A DNA stretch of 64,000 nucleotides from Chitinophagaceae bacterium. GTDB taxonomy: Bacteria > Bacteroidota > Bacteroidia > Chitinophagales > Chitinophagaceae. Positions 25,847 to 33,962 of this stretch are shown one piece after another (within the stretch, counting starts at the first letter, position 1; every line of letters begins with the position of its first letter). The stretch covers positions 19,050 through 83,049 of the forward strand of contig CANGEW010000008.1 in the NCBI GenBank assembly GCA_947452965.1. Direction: 5' to 3'. A program made the position numbers and the translations under genes. The notes beneath the pieces were generated by a model. The model had not been told where the DNA came from. It saw only the letters and a program-made list of their open reading frames with translations, and did not search any database.

Positions 25847-26353
25847 TTAGAAGTTATACGCAACACGTAGGCCAATAGCAGAAGCAGTCCAACCTTTTAA
25901 AGAAACACTTGTATACTTAGCCATTACATCAAATTGCTCATTGATTTTATATCCTACACCAGGAGCAAAAGTAAGCCCACTTTGGCTATCGCCATTAACA
26001 GATGCAAAGCTCATACCCAATTGAGCAGAACCATAAAATTGATCATTAAAATGATACTTAATACCTGCTAATACCGGAATAATTCCAATTGAAGAACCTG
26101 TTACACCGTTTACAGATTTTCCAACAAAGTTGATATATCCTACATTACCGGTAACAGCAACGCTTTCTGCAACCATGTAATCAATTTGAGCAGAAGCTCC
26201 AATACCAAAGCTAGTTCCTAATCCTAAGTCCCCTACTGGCAATGCCGCTTCAGCACCCACACTAAATGATAGAGGATTAGATGAGCCGCTAGATTGTGAA
26301 AAACTTACAAATGAGGCTGTTGTAAGTGACAATAAGAATAATACTTTTTTCAT
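25847..26353 (-). CDS. Small outer-membrane beta-barrel protein 2
   Basis: 168 aa. Signal peptide ending SFSQ. The strand pattern includes FSVGAEAALPVGDLG, FGIGASAQIDYMVAESVAVTGNVGYI, VLAGIKYHFNDQFYGSAQLG and a final terminal-aromatic strand GLRVAYNF. Typical of the 'outer membrane beta-barrel' porin family. Similar in size and style to its neighbours but not closely alike in sequence, so this is not a recent duplication. Own terminator downstream. Confidence 0.82.
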   Translation of the reverse strand: MKKVLFLLSLTTASFVSFSQSSGSSNPLSFSVGAEAALPVGDLGLGTSFGIGASAQIDYMVAESVAVTGNVGYINFVGKSVNGVTGSSIGIIPVLAGIKYHFNDQFYGSAQLGMSFASVNGDSQSGLTFAPGVGYKINEQFDVMAKYTSVSLKGWTASAIGLRVAYNF

Positions 26354-26457
26354 GTTGTTTTGTTTTTAATGGGTTAAAGATGTTGCAATTTATATATAAA
26401 AGTTTAACAAATAAAAAATCATTTAGAAGAAAATTACTAGATATAGTATGTAAAAGT

Positions 26458-26483
26458 AAAACGCCCCAAAATTGGGGCGTTTT
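26458..26483 (-). terminator. Intrinsic terminator after the 26512 barrel gene
   Basis: AAAACGCCCCA/TGGGGCGTTTT-type stem, 26458-26468 with 26473-26483, very GC-rich core and T-tract on the minus strand. Confidence 0.9.
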
Positions 26484-26511
26484 AAATATTAAATCATTAA
26501 AATTGGAAATA

Positions 26512-27114
26512 TTAGAATCTCCAACCTAATCTAAATGTAGGAGTGATACCTGGAGACAATTCAAAACTTGTAGTTCCTTTGCTAGCTCCATCATATTTAG
26601 TGTTAGTAACTCCTAATGAATAAGAAACTTCAGCACCTAAATATACATTTGGTATTACATAGTAATCAAAGCCAGTGAATACTCCAGCAGCGAAACCAAA
26701 TTTTGTAGTTTTAGCTTCATCATTAGAATATCCTAATTGACCTTGGTATCCCCAATATGTAGATAATCTTTCAGCTCCTTTCATGTGGTTTTCAATACCT
26801 AAACCAACACCTAATTCCATAGCTGTGTTTGCGCCTTCAGCACCTGAATTTTTAACTTTTAAATTTGCTAAAGCTCTGTAAGATTTTTTATCACTAGCAA
26901 ATTTTCTTGCTTTAACAGCTAATTGACCAACACTTTTATCAAAACTTGATAAAGAGAAAATGCTTCCGCCACCAGTAACATCAGGTGAGAAGTTAACCTC
27001 CATAGCCCACTCACCAGCAGTTGGCTTTGTAAAAGTACCTCTGTCATTTTTAATCTGAGCAGAAGCACCAAAAGAAATCGCTACGATTGCAGCTGATAAT
27101 AATACTTTTTTCAT
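26512..27114 (-). CDS. Outer-membrane beta-barrel protein 3
   Basis: 200 aa. Signal peptide MKKVLLSAAIVAISFGASAQ. Mature strands include TAGEWAMEVNFSPDV, MELGVGLGIENH, YWGYQGQLGYS, FGFAAGVFTGFDYYVIPNVYLGAEVSYSLG and a final PTFRLGWRF. This fits the larger Bacteroidota barrel family in which two long loops hold charged residues. Substrate unknown. It is separated from barrel 2 by its own terminator, so the three barrels are separately transcribed. Confidence 0.82.
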   Translation of the reverse strand: MKKVLLSAAIVAISFGASAQIKNDRGTFTKPTAGEWAMEVNFSPDVTGGGSIFSLSSFDKSVGQLAVKARKFASDKKSYRALANLKVKNSGAEGANTAMELGVGLGIENHMKGAERLSTYWGYQGQLGYSNDEAKTTKFGFAAGVFTGFDYYVIPNVYLGAEVSYSLGVTNTKYDGASKGTTSFELSPGITPTFRLGWRF

Positions 27115-27278
27115 GTTTTAAATTTTTGGGTTTATAAATTTATACTGCAATTTACAGAAGCTTTGTATTATAGCCAAAAAAAAGTTAATAATTTGTACCA
27201 ATTAAATCAAAAAAACATAAATAGTATTTGATTATCAATATATTAAATAAATATTTTTTTTGAAATAACAACCGTTTC

Positions 27279-28214
27279 TTATTGATTAATCATCTCGTTT
27301 GTCATTCTTTTCAAAGAATATTGTTCCTTCCAACCCCAGTCGGACCTTGCCACACTATCATTGATGCTTTGTGGCCAGCTATTAGCGATAGCTTGTCTAT
27401 AATCTGGCTGGTAACTTATTTTAAAATCGGGTATATGACTTTTTATTTCATCTGCTAAATCTGCAGGAGAAAAACTCATAGCATGTATATTATAAGACGT
27501 ACGAATAGATAAATTGTGCGAAGGAGTTTCCATCAGCTCAATAGTTGCCCTGATGGCATCAGGCATATACATCATTGGCAAATAGGTATCTTCCTGTAAA
27601 AAACATTGATACTGTTTTTCTTCTTTTGCCTGCATAAACATCTCAATAGAATAATCTGTTGTACCGCCACCTGGCGCACTTTTATAGCTAATTAAACCTG
27701 GATATCGTAAACTTCTCACATCTACTCCAAACCTATTATAATAATAATTACACCAAAACTCGCCGGCAAATTTACTGATCCCATACACCGTTGTTGGCTC
27801 TATTATAGTATGCTGAGGGCAATTTGTTTTAGGCGATGTGGGGCCAAAAACTGCAATACTGCTTGGCCAATACACTTTTTGCAACTTCTCCTCTCTTGCA
27901 ATATCTAACACATTCAACAAACCTTGCATATTTAAATTCCAAGCCAAATTGGGATTTTTCTCCCCTGTAGCCGATAAAATTGCCGCTAACAAATAAATTT
28001 GTGTAATGCCCTGGCGAATCACTTGAACATGCAACATCTCCTTATTCATAACATCTAAGCTAACATAGGGACCTGTACCTCGCAAAAGTTCATTCTGCTC
28101 TCTCAAATCAGAAGCAATTACATTACTATTGCCATATATTTCACGAAGCGCCATAGTAAGCTCTACTCCTATTTGTCCACTAGCCCCTATCACTAATATT
28201 TTTTCTTTAGCCAT
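27279..28214 (-). CDS. NAD-dependent epimerase-type L-threonine 3-dehydrogenase
   Basis: 311 aa. Short-chain (extended) fold: ILVIGASGQIGVEL (GxxGxxG), LLAAILSATGEKNP, PSSIAVFGP, and the catalytic Y-x3-K in TTVYGISKFAGE. GGGTTDYSIEMF and YLPMMYMPDAIRATIELM match bacterial and archaeal threonine dehydrogenases of the UDP-galactose-epimerase type, which oxidise threonine to 2-amino-3-oxobutyrate. A sugar-nucleotide epimerase is the alternative but less likely. A TACATTTA box at 28236-28229 lies 14 nt upstream. Divergent from kdsA. Confidence 0.85.
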   Translation of the reverse strand: MAKEKILVIGASGQIGVELTMALREIYGNSNVIASDLREQNELLRGTGPYVSLDVMNKEMLHVQVIRQGITQIYLLAAILSATGEKNPNLAWNLNMQGLLNVLDIAREEKLQKVYWPSSIAVFGPTSPKTNCPQHTIIEPTTVYGISKFAGEFWCNYYYNRFGVDVRSLRYPGLISYKSAPGGGTTDYSIEMFMQAKEEKQYQCFLQEDTYLPMMYMPDAIRATIELMETPSHNLSIRTSYNIHAMSFSPADLADEIKSHIPDFKISYQPDYRQAIANSWPQSINDSVARSDWGWKEQYSLKRMTNEMINQ

Positions 28215-28255
28215 TCTTGTTTTTTTTGTAAATGTAATAGGAAAAAATAAATAAC

Positions 28256-28263
28256 TATTTTTG
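28256..28263 (+). promoter_or_regulatory. -7 box 4 nt upstream of the kdsA ATG
   Basis: TATTTTTG fits TAnnTTTG. It is 4 nt from ATG 28268 and 16 nt from the in-frame ATG 28280. Confidence 0.6.
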
Positions 28264-28267
28264 CAAC

Positions 28268-29089
28268 ATGAATAATTATATGAGCTCCCTTTTTACAGAA
28301 CAACCCAATCCTAATAACAACTTCTTTTTAATTGCAGGACCCTGTGTAGTGGAAAACGACCAAATGGTAGGCGAAATCGCTGAGAAGATAAATAACATTT
28401 GTAAAAAATTACAGATACCATTCATTTTCAAAGCATCGTATAGAAAAGCCAATCGCACAAGTGGAAGCTCTTTTACAGGTATTGGAGATCAGAAAGCCCT
28501 TGAATTTATTCAGGCGGCTGGCAAACAATACAAAATCCCTACAACAACGGATGTTCATGCTGCACATGAAACAACCATGGCTGCTCAATATGTAGACATT
28601 TTACAAATACCTGCCTTTTTATGCAGACAAACAGATTTATTATTAGCTGCTGCTGCTACCAATAAAATTGTTAACGTAAAAAAAGGACAATTTGTAAGTG
28701 GTCAGGCAATGAAATTTGCAGTTGACAAAATAAAACAAGCTGGTAACGAAAGAATATGGCTAACTGAAAGAGGAAACAGTTTTGGTTACCAAGACCTGAT
28801 TGTAGATTACAGGAATATCACTTGGATGAAAGAACATCAAGTGCCTGTAATTATGGATTGTACGCACTCTTTACAACAACCCAACCAAACTTCAGGAGTT
28901 ACTGGTGGAAATCCACAGCTGATTGAAACTATTGCCAAAGCTGCCATAGCTACCGGAGCAGATGGACTATTCATAGAAACCCATCCTAACCCTTCTGTTG
29001 CAAAAAGTGACGGAGCTAATATGCTACAAATCGATTTACTCGAACCTTTATTAGAAAAATTGGTAAAAATTAGAGCCTCTATTCTGTAG
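28268..29089 (+). CDS. kdsA: 3-deoxy-8-phosphooctulonate (KDO-8-P) synthase
   Basis: 273 aa from ATG 28268, or 269 aa if translation starts at 28280 (MSSLFTE); the close promoter leaves both open. Condenses arabinose-5-phosphate with PEP for the KDO of lipid A-core. IAGPCVVEN near the N-terminus has a metal-binding Cys where metal-independent enzymes have Asn; with His in MDCTHSLQQ and Glu in FIETHPNP, it is a metal-dependent (class II) enzyme. KASYRKANRTS and TDVHAAHE are substrate-binding loops. Single gene. Confidence 0.95.
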   Translation: MNNYMSSLFTEQPNPNNNFFLIAGPCVVENDQMVGEIAEKINNICKKLQIPFIFKASYRKANRTSGSSFTGIGDQKALEFIQAAGKQYKIPTTTDVHAAHETTMAAQYVDILQIPAFLCRQTDLLLAAAATNKIVNVKKGQFVSGQAMKFAVDKIKQAGNERIWLTERGNSFGYQDLIVDYRNITWMKEHQVPVIMDCTHSLQQPNQTSGVTGGNPQLIETIAKAAIATGADGLFIETHPNPSVAKSDGANMLQIDLLEPLLEKLVKIRASIL

Positions 29090-29145
29090 TAATTACTCGA
29101 AACGAAAATCTCGAAGTAGTAGACTATGACTACAATTAGTTACAA

Positions 29146-29364
29146 TTAATATTTTACAGGATTTCTTTTTTCGCTAAAAAGATAACGTTTAATATTCATC
29201 CAAAAAGCAGAAATGAGGTATATCACTACTGGAGACCCTATTGTGATAAACGAAAGATATATAAAATACCTTCTGATAACACTAGTTGCGATACCCATTC
29301 TTTCGCCAATGGCACTGCAAACACCAAATACATGCCACTCAACAAAATACTTTAGTTTATTCAT
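29146..29364 (-). CDS. PspC-domain small membrane protein
   Basis: 72 aa. WHVFGVCSAIGERMGIATSVIRRYFIYLSFITIGSPVVIYLISAFW is a PspC domain with one transmembrane helix. Such proteins are linked to membrane-stress sensing in other bacteria; in Bacteroidota the role is not defined. The C-terminus is basic (KRYLFSEKRNP). Stand-alone gene, convergent with kdsA. Confidence 0.85.
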   Translation of the reverse strand: MNKLKYFVEWHVFGVCSAIGERMGIATSVIRRYFIYLSFITIGSPVVIYLISAFWMNIKRYLFSEKRNPVKY

Positions 29365-29439
29365 TGAAATAAAGTTATGCTTTTTCTATAAAACAATAGC
29401 TGATTTTTGTAATTTCGCGCAGGTTTAAAATTTCCTGTA

Positions 29440-29655
29440 GGAAAGTTTAAACGATTTCAAAAGTTGCAAAGGTTGAAGTTGTTCCAAAGGTTAAACTTTT
29501 AAAACTTATCGAACCTGTTATTTGTTCCAAGGTTGCAACATTTACAGATGTTTAAAAAGTTGTACTTATCAACTTTTAAACTTACCGAACCTATTGAACT
29601 TATTGAACCTTTTTAACTATTAAACCTATTAAACCTATTAAACAATTAAACCAAC
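29440..29655. repeat. AGGTT / AACCT inverted microrepeat region before the aconitase gene
   Basis: The 295-nt gap 29365-29659 contains no gene. It starts with AAAGTTGCAAAGGTTGAAG-like units and ends with repeated TTGAACCT and TATTAAACC units, the reverse complement of the first type. The two halves could pair. The last three units (CTATTAAAC) are perfect tandem copies right before the aconitase ATG. Confidence 0.75.
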
Positions 29656-29659
29656 GCAT

Positions 29660-31933
29660 ATGGCATTCGACATTGAAATGATTAAAAAAGTGTACAGTAA
29701 TTTCTCTGAAAGAGTTGCAGCTGCTCGTAGAATAGTAGGCAAACCCTTAACACTTACCGAAAAGATTTTATACGCCCATTTATGGCAAGGGAATGCAACA
29801 GATACTTTTGAAAGAGGGCAATCATATGTTGATTTTGCACCAGACAGAGTGGCCATGCAAGATGCAACTGCTCAAATGGCTTTATTGCAATTTATGCAAT
29901 CGGGTCGTGCTGCTGTAGCGGTACCAAGTACTGTTCATTGTGATCATTTGATTGAAGCGAAAGTAGACAGTAAAACAGATTTAACCAGAGCCGTGAGCGA
30001 AAGCAGTGAAGTGTATGATTTCTTAGCCTCTGTTTCAAATAAATATGGCATCGGGTTTTGGAAGCCGGGTGCAGGTATCATTCACCAAGTGGTATTAGAA
30101 AACTATGCATTTCCTGGTGGGATGATGATAGGCACCGATAGCCATACTGTAAATGCAGGGGGCTTAGGCATGATTGCTATTGGTGTAGGTGGTGCAGATG
30201 CTTGTGATGTAATGGCAGGTTTGCCATGGGAATTAAAAATGCCTAAATTAATAGGTATCAAACTAACGGGTAAGCTGAACGGCTGGACAGCTCCAAAAGA
30301 TGTTATTTTGAAAGTAGCGGGTATTCTTACCGTAAAAGGTGGCACAGGCGCAGTGGTGGAGTATTTTGGAGAAGGAGCGGAAAGCATGAGTTGTACAGGA
30401 AAAGGAACCATCTGTAACATGGGGGCAGAAATTGGAGCAACCACCTCTACATTTGGATATGATGCAAGCATGAGCCGTTATTTAAAAGCAACAGGTCGTG
30501 CTGAAATAGCGGAGTTAGCAGACCAAATCAAAGAACACTTAACAGGTGACGCTGACGTATATGCGAATCCGGAAAAATATTTTGACCAAGTAATTGAAAT
30601 CAATCTATCTGAATTAGAACCACATTTAAATGGTCCGTTTACACCAGATTTAGCAACCCCTATTTCTAAGATGAAAGAAGCGGCGGCTGCCAATAATTGG
30701 CCTACTAAAATTGAAGTGGGTTTGATAGGAAGTTGCACCAACTCATCTTATGAAGATATAAGTCGTGCTGTTAGTTTAGCAAAGCAAGTAAAAGAAAAAG
30801 GCTTGCAATTGAATGCTGAATTTACCATTACTCCTGGTTCAGAATTGGTAAGATATACGATTGAAAGAGATGGTTATTTAGAGGTATTTAACAACATTGG
30901 CGCTACCGTATTTGCAAACGCTTGTGGGCCGTGTATTGGAATGTGGGCGAGAGTTGGTGCCGAAAAAGCAGAAAGAAATACAATTGTACATAGCTTCAAT
31001 AGAAACTTTGCAAAACGCGCAGATGGCAATCCCAATACTTTTGCATTTGTAGGATCCCCAGAAATTGTTACTGCAATGGCCATTGCCGGAGATTTGAACT
31101 TTAACCCACTTACAGATACACTCACCAATGAAAAAGGAGAGCAAGTAAAATTAGACCCCCCAAGTGGAGATGAATTACCTACAAAAGGTTTTGATGCTGA
31201 AGATCCTGGATATCAAGCACCGGCTGCAGATGGTAGTCAAGTAGAAGTAAAAGTTGCTCCTGATAGTAAAAGATTACAATTATTAGCTCCTTTCACAGCT
31301 TGGGAAGGCAGTGATTTGAAATCTTTGAAATTGCTGATTAAAGCAAAAGGCAAATGTACCACTGATCATATTTCTATGGCTGGCCCTTGGTTAAAATTCA
31401 GAGGACATTTAGATAATATCAGCAACAATTTATTAATTGGTGCTGTGAATTTTTTCAATGAAAAAACCGACAATGTAAAGAATCAATTGACGGGCGAATA
31501 CGGGACCGTTCCTGCAACACAAAGAGCCTATAAGGCAGCTGGAATAGGTTCGATTGTTGTTGGTGATGAAAATTATGGCGAAGGATCATCAAGAGAACAC
31601 GCAGCGATGGAACCTCGTCATTTAGGAGTGAGGGCTGTATTGGTAAAATCATTTGCTCGTATTCACGAAACCAACTTAAAGAAACAAGGAATGTTAGCTT
31701 TAACTTTTGACAACAAAGCTGATTATGAAAAATTCAGAGAAGACGACACAATTGATATTAATGGTTTAACAAGCTTTGCTCCGAACCAAAAATTAGAAAT
31801 GGTATTGCATCACAACGATGGCACACAAGAAACAATTCAAGTAAACCATTCTTACAATGAACAACAAATTGAGTGGTTTAAAGAAGGGGCTGCCTTAAAT
31901 ATTATCAGAAGAGACTTTGCAAACAAACAATAG
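29660..31933 (+). CDS. Aconitate hydratase (mitochondrial type)
   Basis: 757 aa. Interconverts citrate and isocitrate in the TCA cycle. The [4Fe-4S] cysteines are in GSCTNSS and CGPCIG. Also present are [43 protein letters not shown] and the C-terminal swivel domain with [10 protein letters not shown]. The length of about 755 aa matches mitochondrial-type aconitases rather than the 890-aa AcnA/IRP1 type. The upstream 220 nt are filled with AGGTT/AACCT repeats and no clear promoter box. Confidence 0.95.
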   Translation: MAFDIEMIKKVYSNFSERVAAARRIVGKPLTLTEKILYAHLWQGNATDTFERGQSYVDFAPDRVAMQDATAQMALLQFMQSGRAAVAVPSTVHCDHLIEAKVDSKTDLTRAVSESSEVYDFLASVSNKYGIGFWKPGAGIIHQVVLENYAFPGGMMIGTDSHTVNAGGLGMIAIGVGGADACDVMAGLPWELKMPKLIGIKLTGKLNGWTAPKDVILKVAGILTVKGGTGAVVEYFGEGAESMSCTGKGTICNMGAEIGATTSTFGYDASMSRYLKATGRAEIAELADQIKEHLTGDADVYANPEKYFDQVIEINLSELEPHLNGPFTPDLATPISKMKEAAAANNWPTKIEVGLIGSCTNSSYEDISRAVSLAKQVKEKGLQLNAEFTITPGSELVRYTIERDGYLEVFNNIGATVFANACGPCIGMWARVGAEKAERNTIVHSFNRNFAKRADGNPNTFAFVGSPEIVTAMAIAGDLNFNPLTDTLTNEKGEQVKLDPPSGDELPTKGFDAEDPGYQAPAADGSQVEVKVAPDSKRLQLLAPFTAWEGSDLKSLKLLIKAKGKCTTDHISMAGPWLKFRGHLDNISNNLLIGAVNFFNEKTDNVKNQLTGEYGTVPATQRAYKAAGIGSIVVGDENYGEGSSREHAAMEPRHLGVRAVLVKSFARIHETNLKKQGMLALTFDNKADYEKFREDDTIDINGLTSFAPNQKLEMVLHHNDGTQETIQVNHSYNEQQIEWFKEGAALNIIRRDFANKQ

Positions 31934-31949
31934 TCTTTTATACAACTTT

Positions 31950-31985
31950 AAAAAACGCGAAGCTTTCATATTCTTCGCGTTTTTT
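31950..31985. terminator. Bidirectional terminator between aconitase and SET genes
   Basis: 13-bp stem AAAAAACGCGAAG/CTTCGCGTTTTTT (31950-31962 with 31973-31985), 10-nt loop. It overlaps the stop codon of the convergent SET gene by 1 nt. Confidence 0.92.
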
Positions 31986-32368
31986 TATATGACATCAAAC
32001 CACACTTTAGTCGGGTTGTTCCAGTCGCCATTATAATTGATGGTAAGCTCCTCTCCTGCTTCTATTTGTCTGACTGTTTTTATAAAGATGGTTGCTTCAT
32101 TATAGTCCATAAAATATTCGCAATTGCTTTCATAGCTATGATTGTAAATAGGTATAAAGCCTAATGCCATACAGCATTGATCTTTTTGTTCTCCCCATTC
32201 AAAAATGTAATCATGTAATAAAGTCTTATCAAGATGTAATCGGTCTGCCTTTGGCATAACAATTACAGGAGATAGTTCAATGATTTGATGAGCAGCAATG
32301 ATTTCATTGGTAAAAACAGCCTTCCCTTTTTTTTCAACGAAATCGATATATAAACTATGGTGAATCAT
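31985..32368 (-). CDS. Small SET-domain protein, putative protein-lysine methyltransferase
   Basis: 127 aa, made up of almost nothing but a SET domain: GKAVFTNEIIAAHQIIE (N-terminal SET strand), YNHSYESNCEYF (the NHS-x-x-x-N SAM/pseudoknot motif) and IEAGEELTINYNGDW (the GEELTINY motif with catalytic Tyr). Lacks pre-SET and post-SET zinc modules. Bacterial proteins of this kind are mostly uncharacterised; a protein-lysine methylation role is inferred from the domain. Convergent with the aconitase gene, divergent from mgtE. No clear promoter. Confidence 0.88.
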   Translation of the reverse strand: MIHHSLYIDFVEKKGKAVFTNEIIAAHQIIELSPVIVMPKADRLHLDKTLLHDYIFEWGEQKDQCCMALGFIPIYNHSYESNCEYFMDYNEATIFIKTVRQIEAGEELTINYNGDWNNPTKVWFDVI

Positions 32369-32459
32369 ACAAAACTGATAATAATAAAGTAAATTGCATC
32401 GCCGGACGAATTTAGCATAATTGTCAATTATTTATTAAAAAATAAGTTTCCTGTCTCAG

Positions 32460-33851
32460 ATGTCGATAGAAATGGATGACATATCATTACAAGAGCAGTT
32501 TGAGGCCGTTATGGCATCAAATGATCACGAGTCGATTCGTGTGTTTTTGGATGACCAAAACATCAGTGACGTAGCTAAACTCGTAGAGGAAAATCCGGAT
32601 GTTGAATCCTCTATTATTTCCCACCTTTCTATTCATAGAGCCGCTAGTGTATTTAAAATTCTAGATCCTAGTGATCAAAAGAAAATCATTGAAGATTTAC
32701 CTGAATATAAATCTGTTGAGCTTTTGAATGAATTGCCTGCGGATGATAGAGTGGCCTTTTTGGAAGAACTGCCCAATAGTGTAGTGAGAGAGCTCATCAA
32801 AACACTTGACCCAGATGAGCGGAAGATTACACTTGAACTGATGGGGTATCCTGAAAACAGTGTAGGCCGTTTGATGACGCCTGATTATGTGTATGTGTAT
32901 GAATACAATACAGTAAAAGAAGTATTAGATACCATCAGAAGATTTGGCACCAATAGTGAAACGATTGATGTGATTTATGTAATTAATTACAAAGGTGAAT
33001 TATTAGACGATATTAGAATTAGAGAAATCATCCTTGCCTCTCCCGAACAAAAGATGAGCGAGCTGATGGATGACAGATTCATTTCTTTGAAAGCTAATGA
33101 CGATCAAGAAATGGCAAACGAAGCATTTAAAATGAACAACCGAGTAGCCCTACCCGTTACAGATGATCAAAATATCTTACTAGGAATTGTAACCATCGAT
33201 GACGTTCTATGGGTTGCTAATGAAGAATTTACTGAAGATATCCAAAAAATTGGAGGTACAGAAGCCTTAGAAGAACCTTATCTGGATATAAGCATTTTTA
33301 GATTATTGAAAAAAAGAGCCGGATGGTTAGTGATTCTTTTTTTGAGTGAAATGTTGACCGCCTCCGCTATGCAATTTTTCCAACACGAGATTGAAACAGC
33401 CACCGTATTAGCATTATTTATCCCATTAATCATGAGCAGTGGAGGAAACAGTGGATCGCAAGCATCTACATTAATTATACAAGCCATGGCTCTGGGTGAG
33501 CTAACCATTGCAGATTGGTGGAGAGTAATGAGGAGAGAAATCATGACAGGATTTATGCTAGGCCTAATATTAGGAACCATTGGACTCATAAGAATCTTCA
33601 CATGGCAAACATTACACATATTTGACTACGGTGCACATTGGAATTTACTGGCAATTACCATCTTCTTTTCTTTGATTGGAATCGTATTATGGGGGAGCTT
33701 AATTGGTTCGATGCTTCCTATCATATTAAAAAAACTAAAACTAGATCCTGCAACATCCTCTGCTCCCTTCGTTGCAACGTTGGTTGATGTAACCGGAATA
33801 GTGATTTACTTTTCAGTTGCCTATATCTTTTTGAAAGGTATTTTATTGTAA
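32460..33851 (+). CDS. mgtE: Magnesium transporter MgtE
   Basis: 463 aa. N-terminal superhelical domain (about 10-130, DPSDQKKIIEDLPEYKSVELLNELPADDRVAFLEELP), a pair of CBS domains (about 135-260, SVGRLMTPDYVYV and VALPVTDDQNILLGIVTIDDVL), a plug helix, and five membrane helices (about 285-463) with the pore motif MSSGGNSGSQASTL. Mg2+-gated Mg2+ channel of the inner membrane. No recognisable M-box riboswitch in the 90-nt upstream gap. Confidence 0.95.
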   Translation: MSIEMDDISLQEQFEAVMASNDHESIRVFLDDQNISDVAKLVEENPDVESSIISHLSIHRAASVFKILDPSDQKKIIEDLPEYKSVELLNELPADDRVAFLEELPNSVVRELIKTLDPDERKITLELMGYPENSVGRLMTPDYVYVYEYNTVKEVLDTIRRFGTNSETIDVIYVINYKGELLDDIRIREIILASPEQKMSELMDDRFISLKANDDQEMANEAFKMNNRVALPVTDDQNILLGIVTIDDVLWVANEEFTEDIQKIGGTEALEEPYLDISIFRLLKKRAGWLVILFLSEMLTASAMQFFQHEIETATVLALFIPLIMSSGGNSGSQASTLIIQAMALGELTIADWWRVMRREIMTGFMLGLILGTIGLIRIFTWQTLHIFDYGAHWNLLAITIFFSLIGIVLWGSLIGSMLPIILKKLKLDPATSSAPFVATLVDVTGIVIYFSVAYIFLKGILL

Positions 33852-33904
33852 TATTACACTGCTTACGAACAGTTATTTTTTTGATTAGAAAACCATAAAT
33901 TTAC

Positions 33905-33934
33905 AAGCGATTGCTTTTCGCTTAATAAGCAATC
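33905..33934 (+). other. Two overlapping hairpins in the mgtE-glmS spacer
   Basis: AAGCG/CGCTT (33905-33909 with 33919-33923) and GATTGCTT/AAGCAATC (33909-33916 with 33927-33934) interleave, so they either compete or form a tight pseudoknot. No T-run follows, so it is not a terminator. It lies about 30 nt before glmS. Not a glmS ribozyme. Confidence 0.4.
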
Positions 33935-33962
33935 TTGAAATTATAAACTAAAATCTTTACTC

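Noticed and set aside
25230..27114. Recent triplication of barrel genes
   Set aside because: The three proteins share only signal-peptide style and barrel pattern; there is no close sequence identity, and each of the spacers has its own terminator.
33852..33962. glmS ribozyme
   Set aside because: The spacer is too short and none of the ribozyme core pairs are visible.
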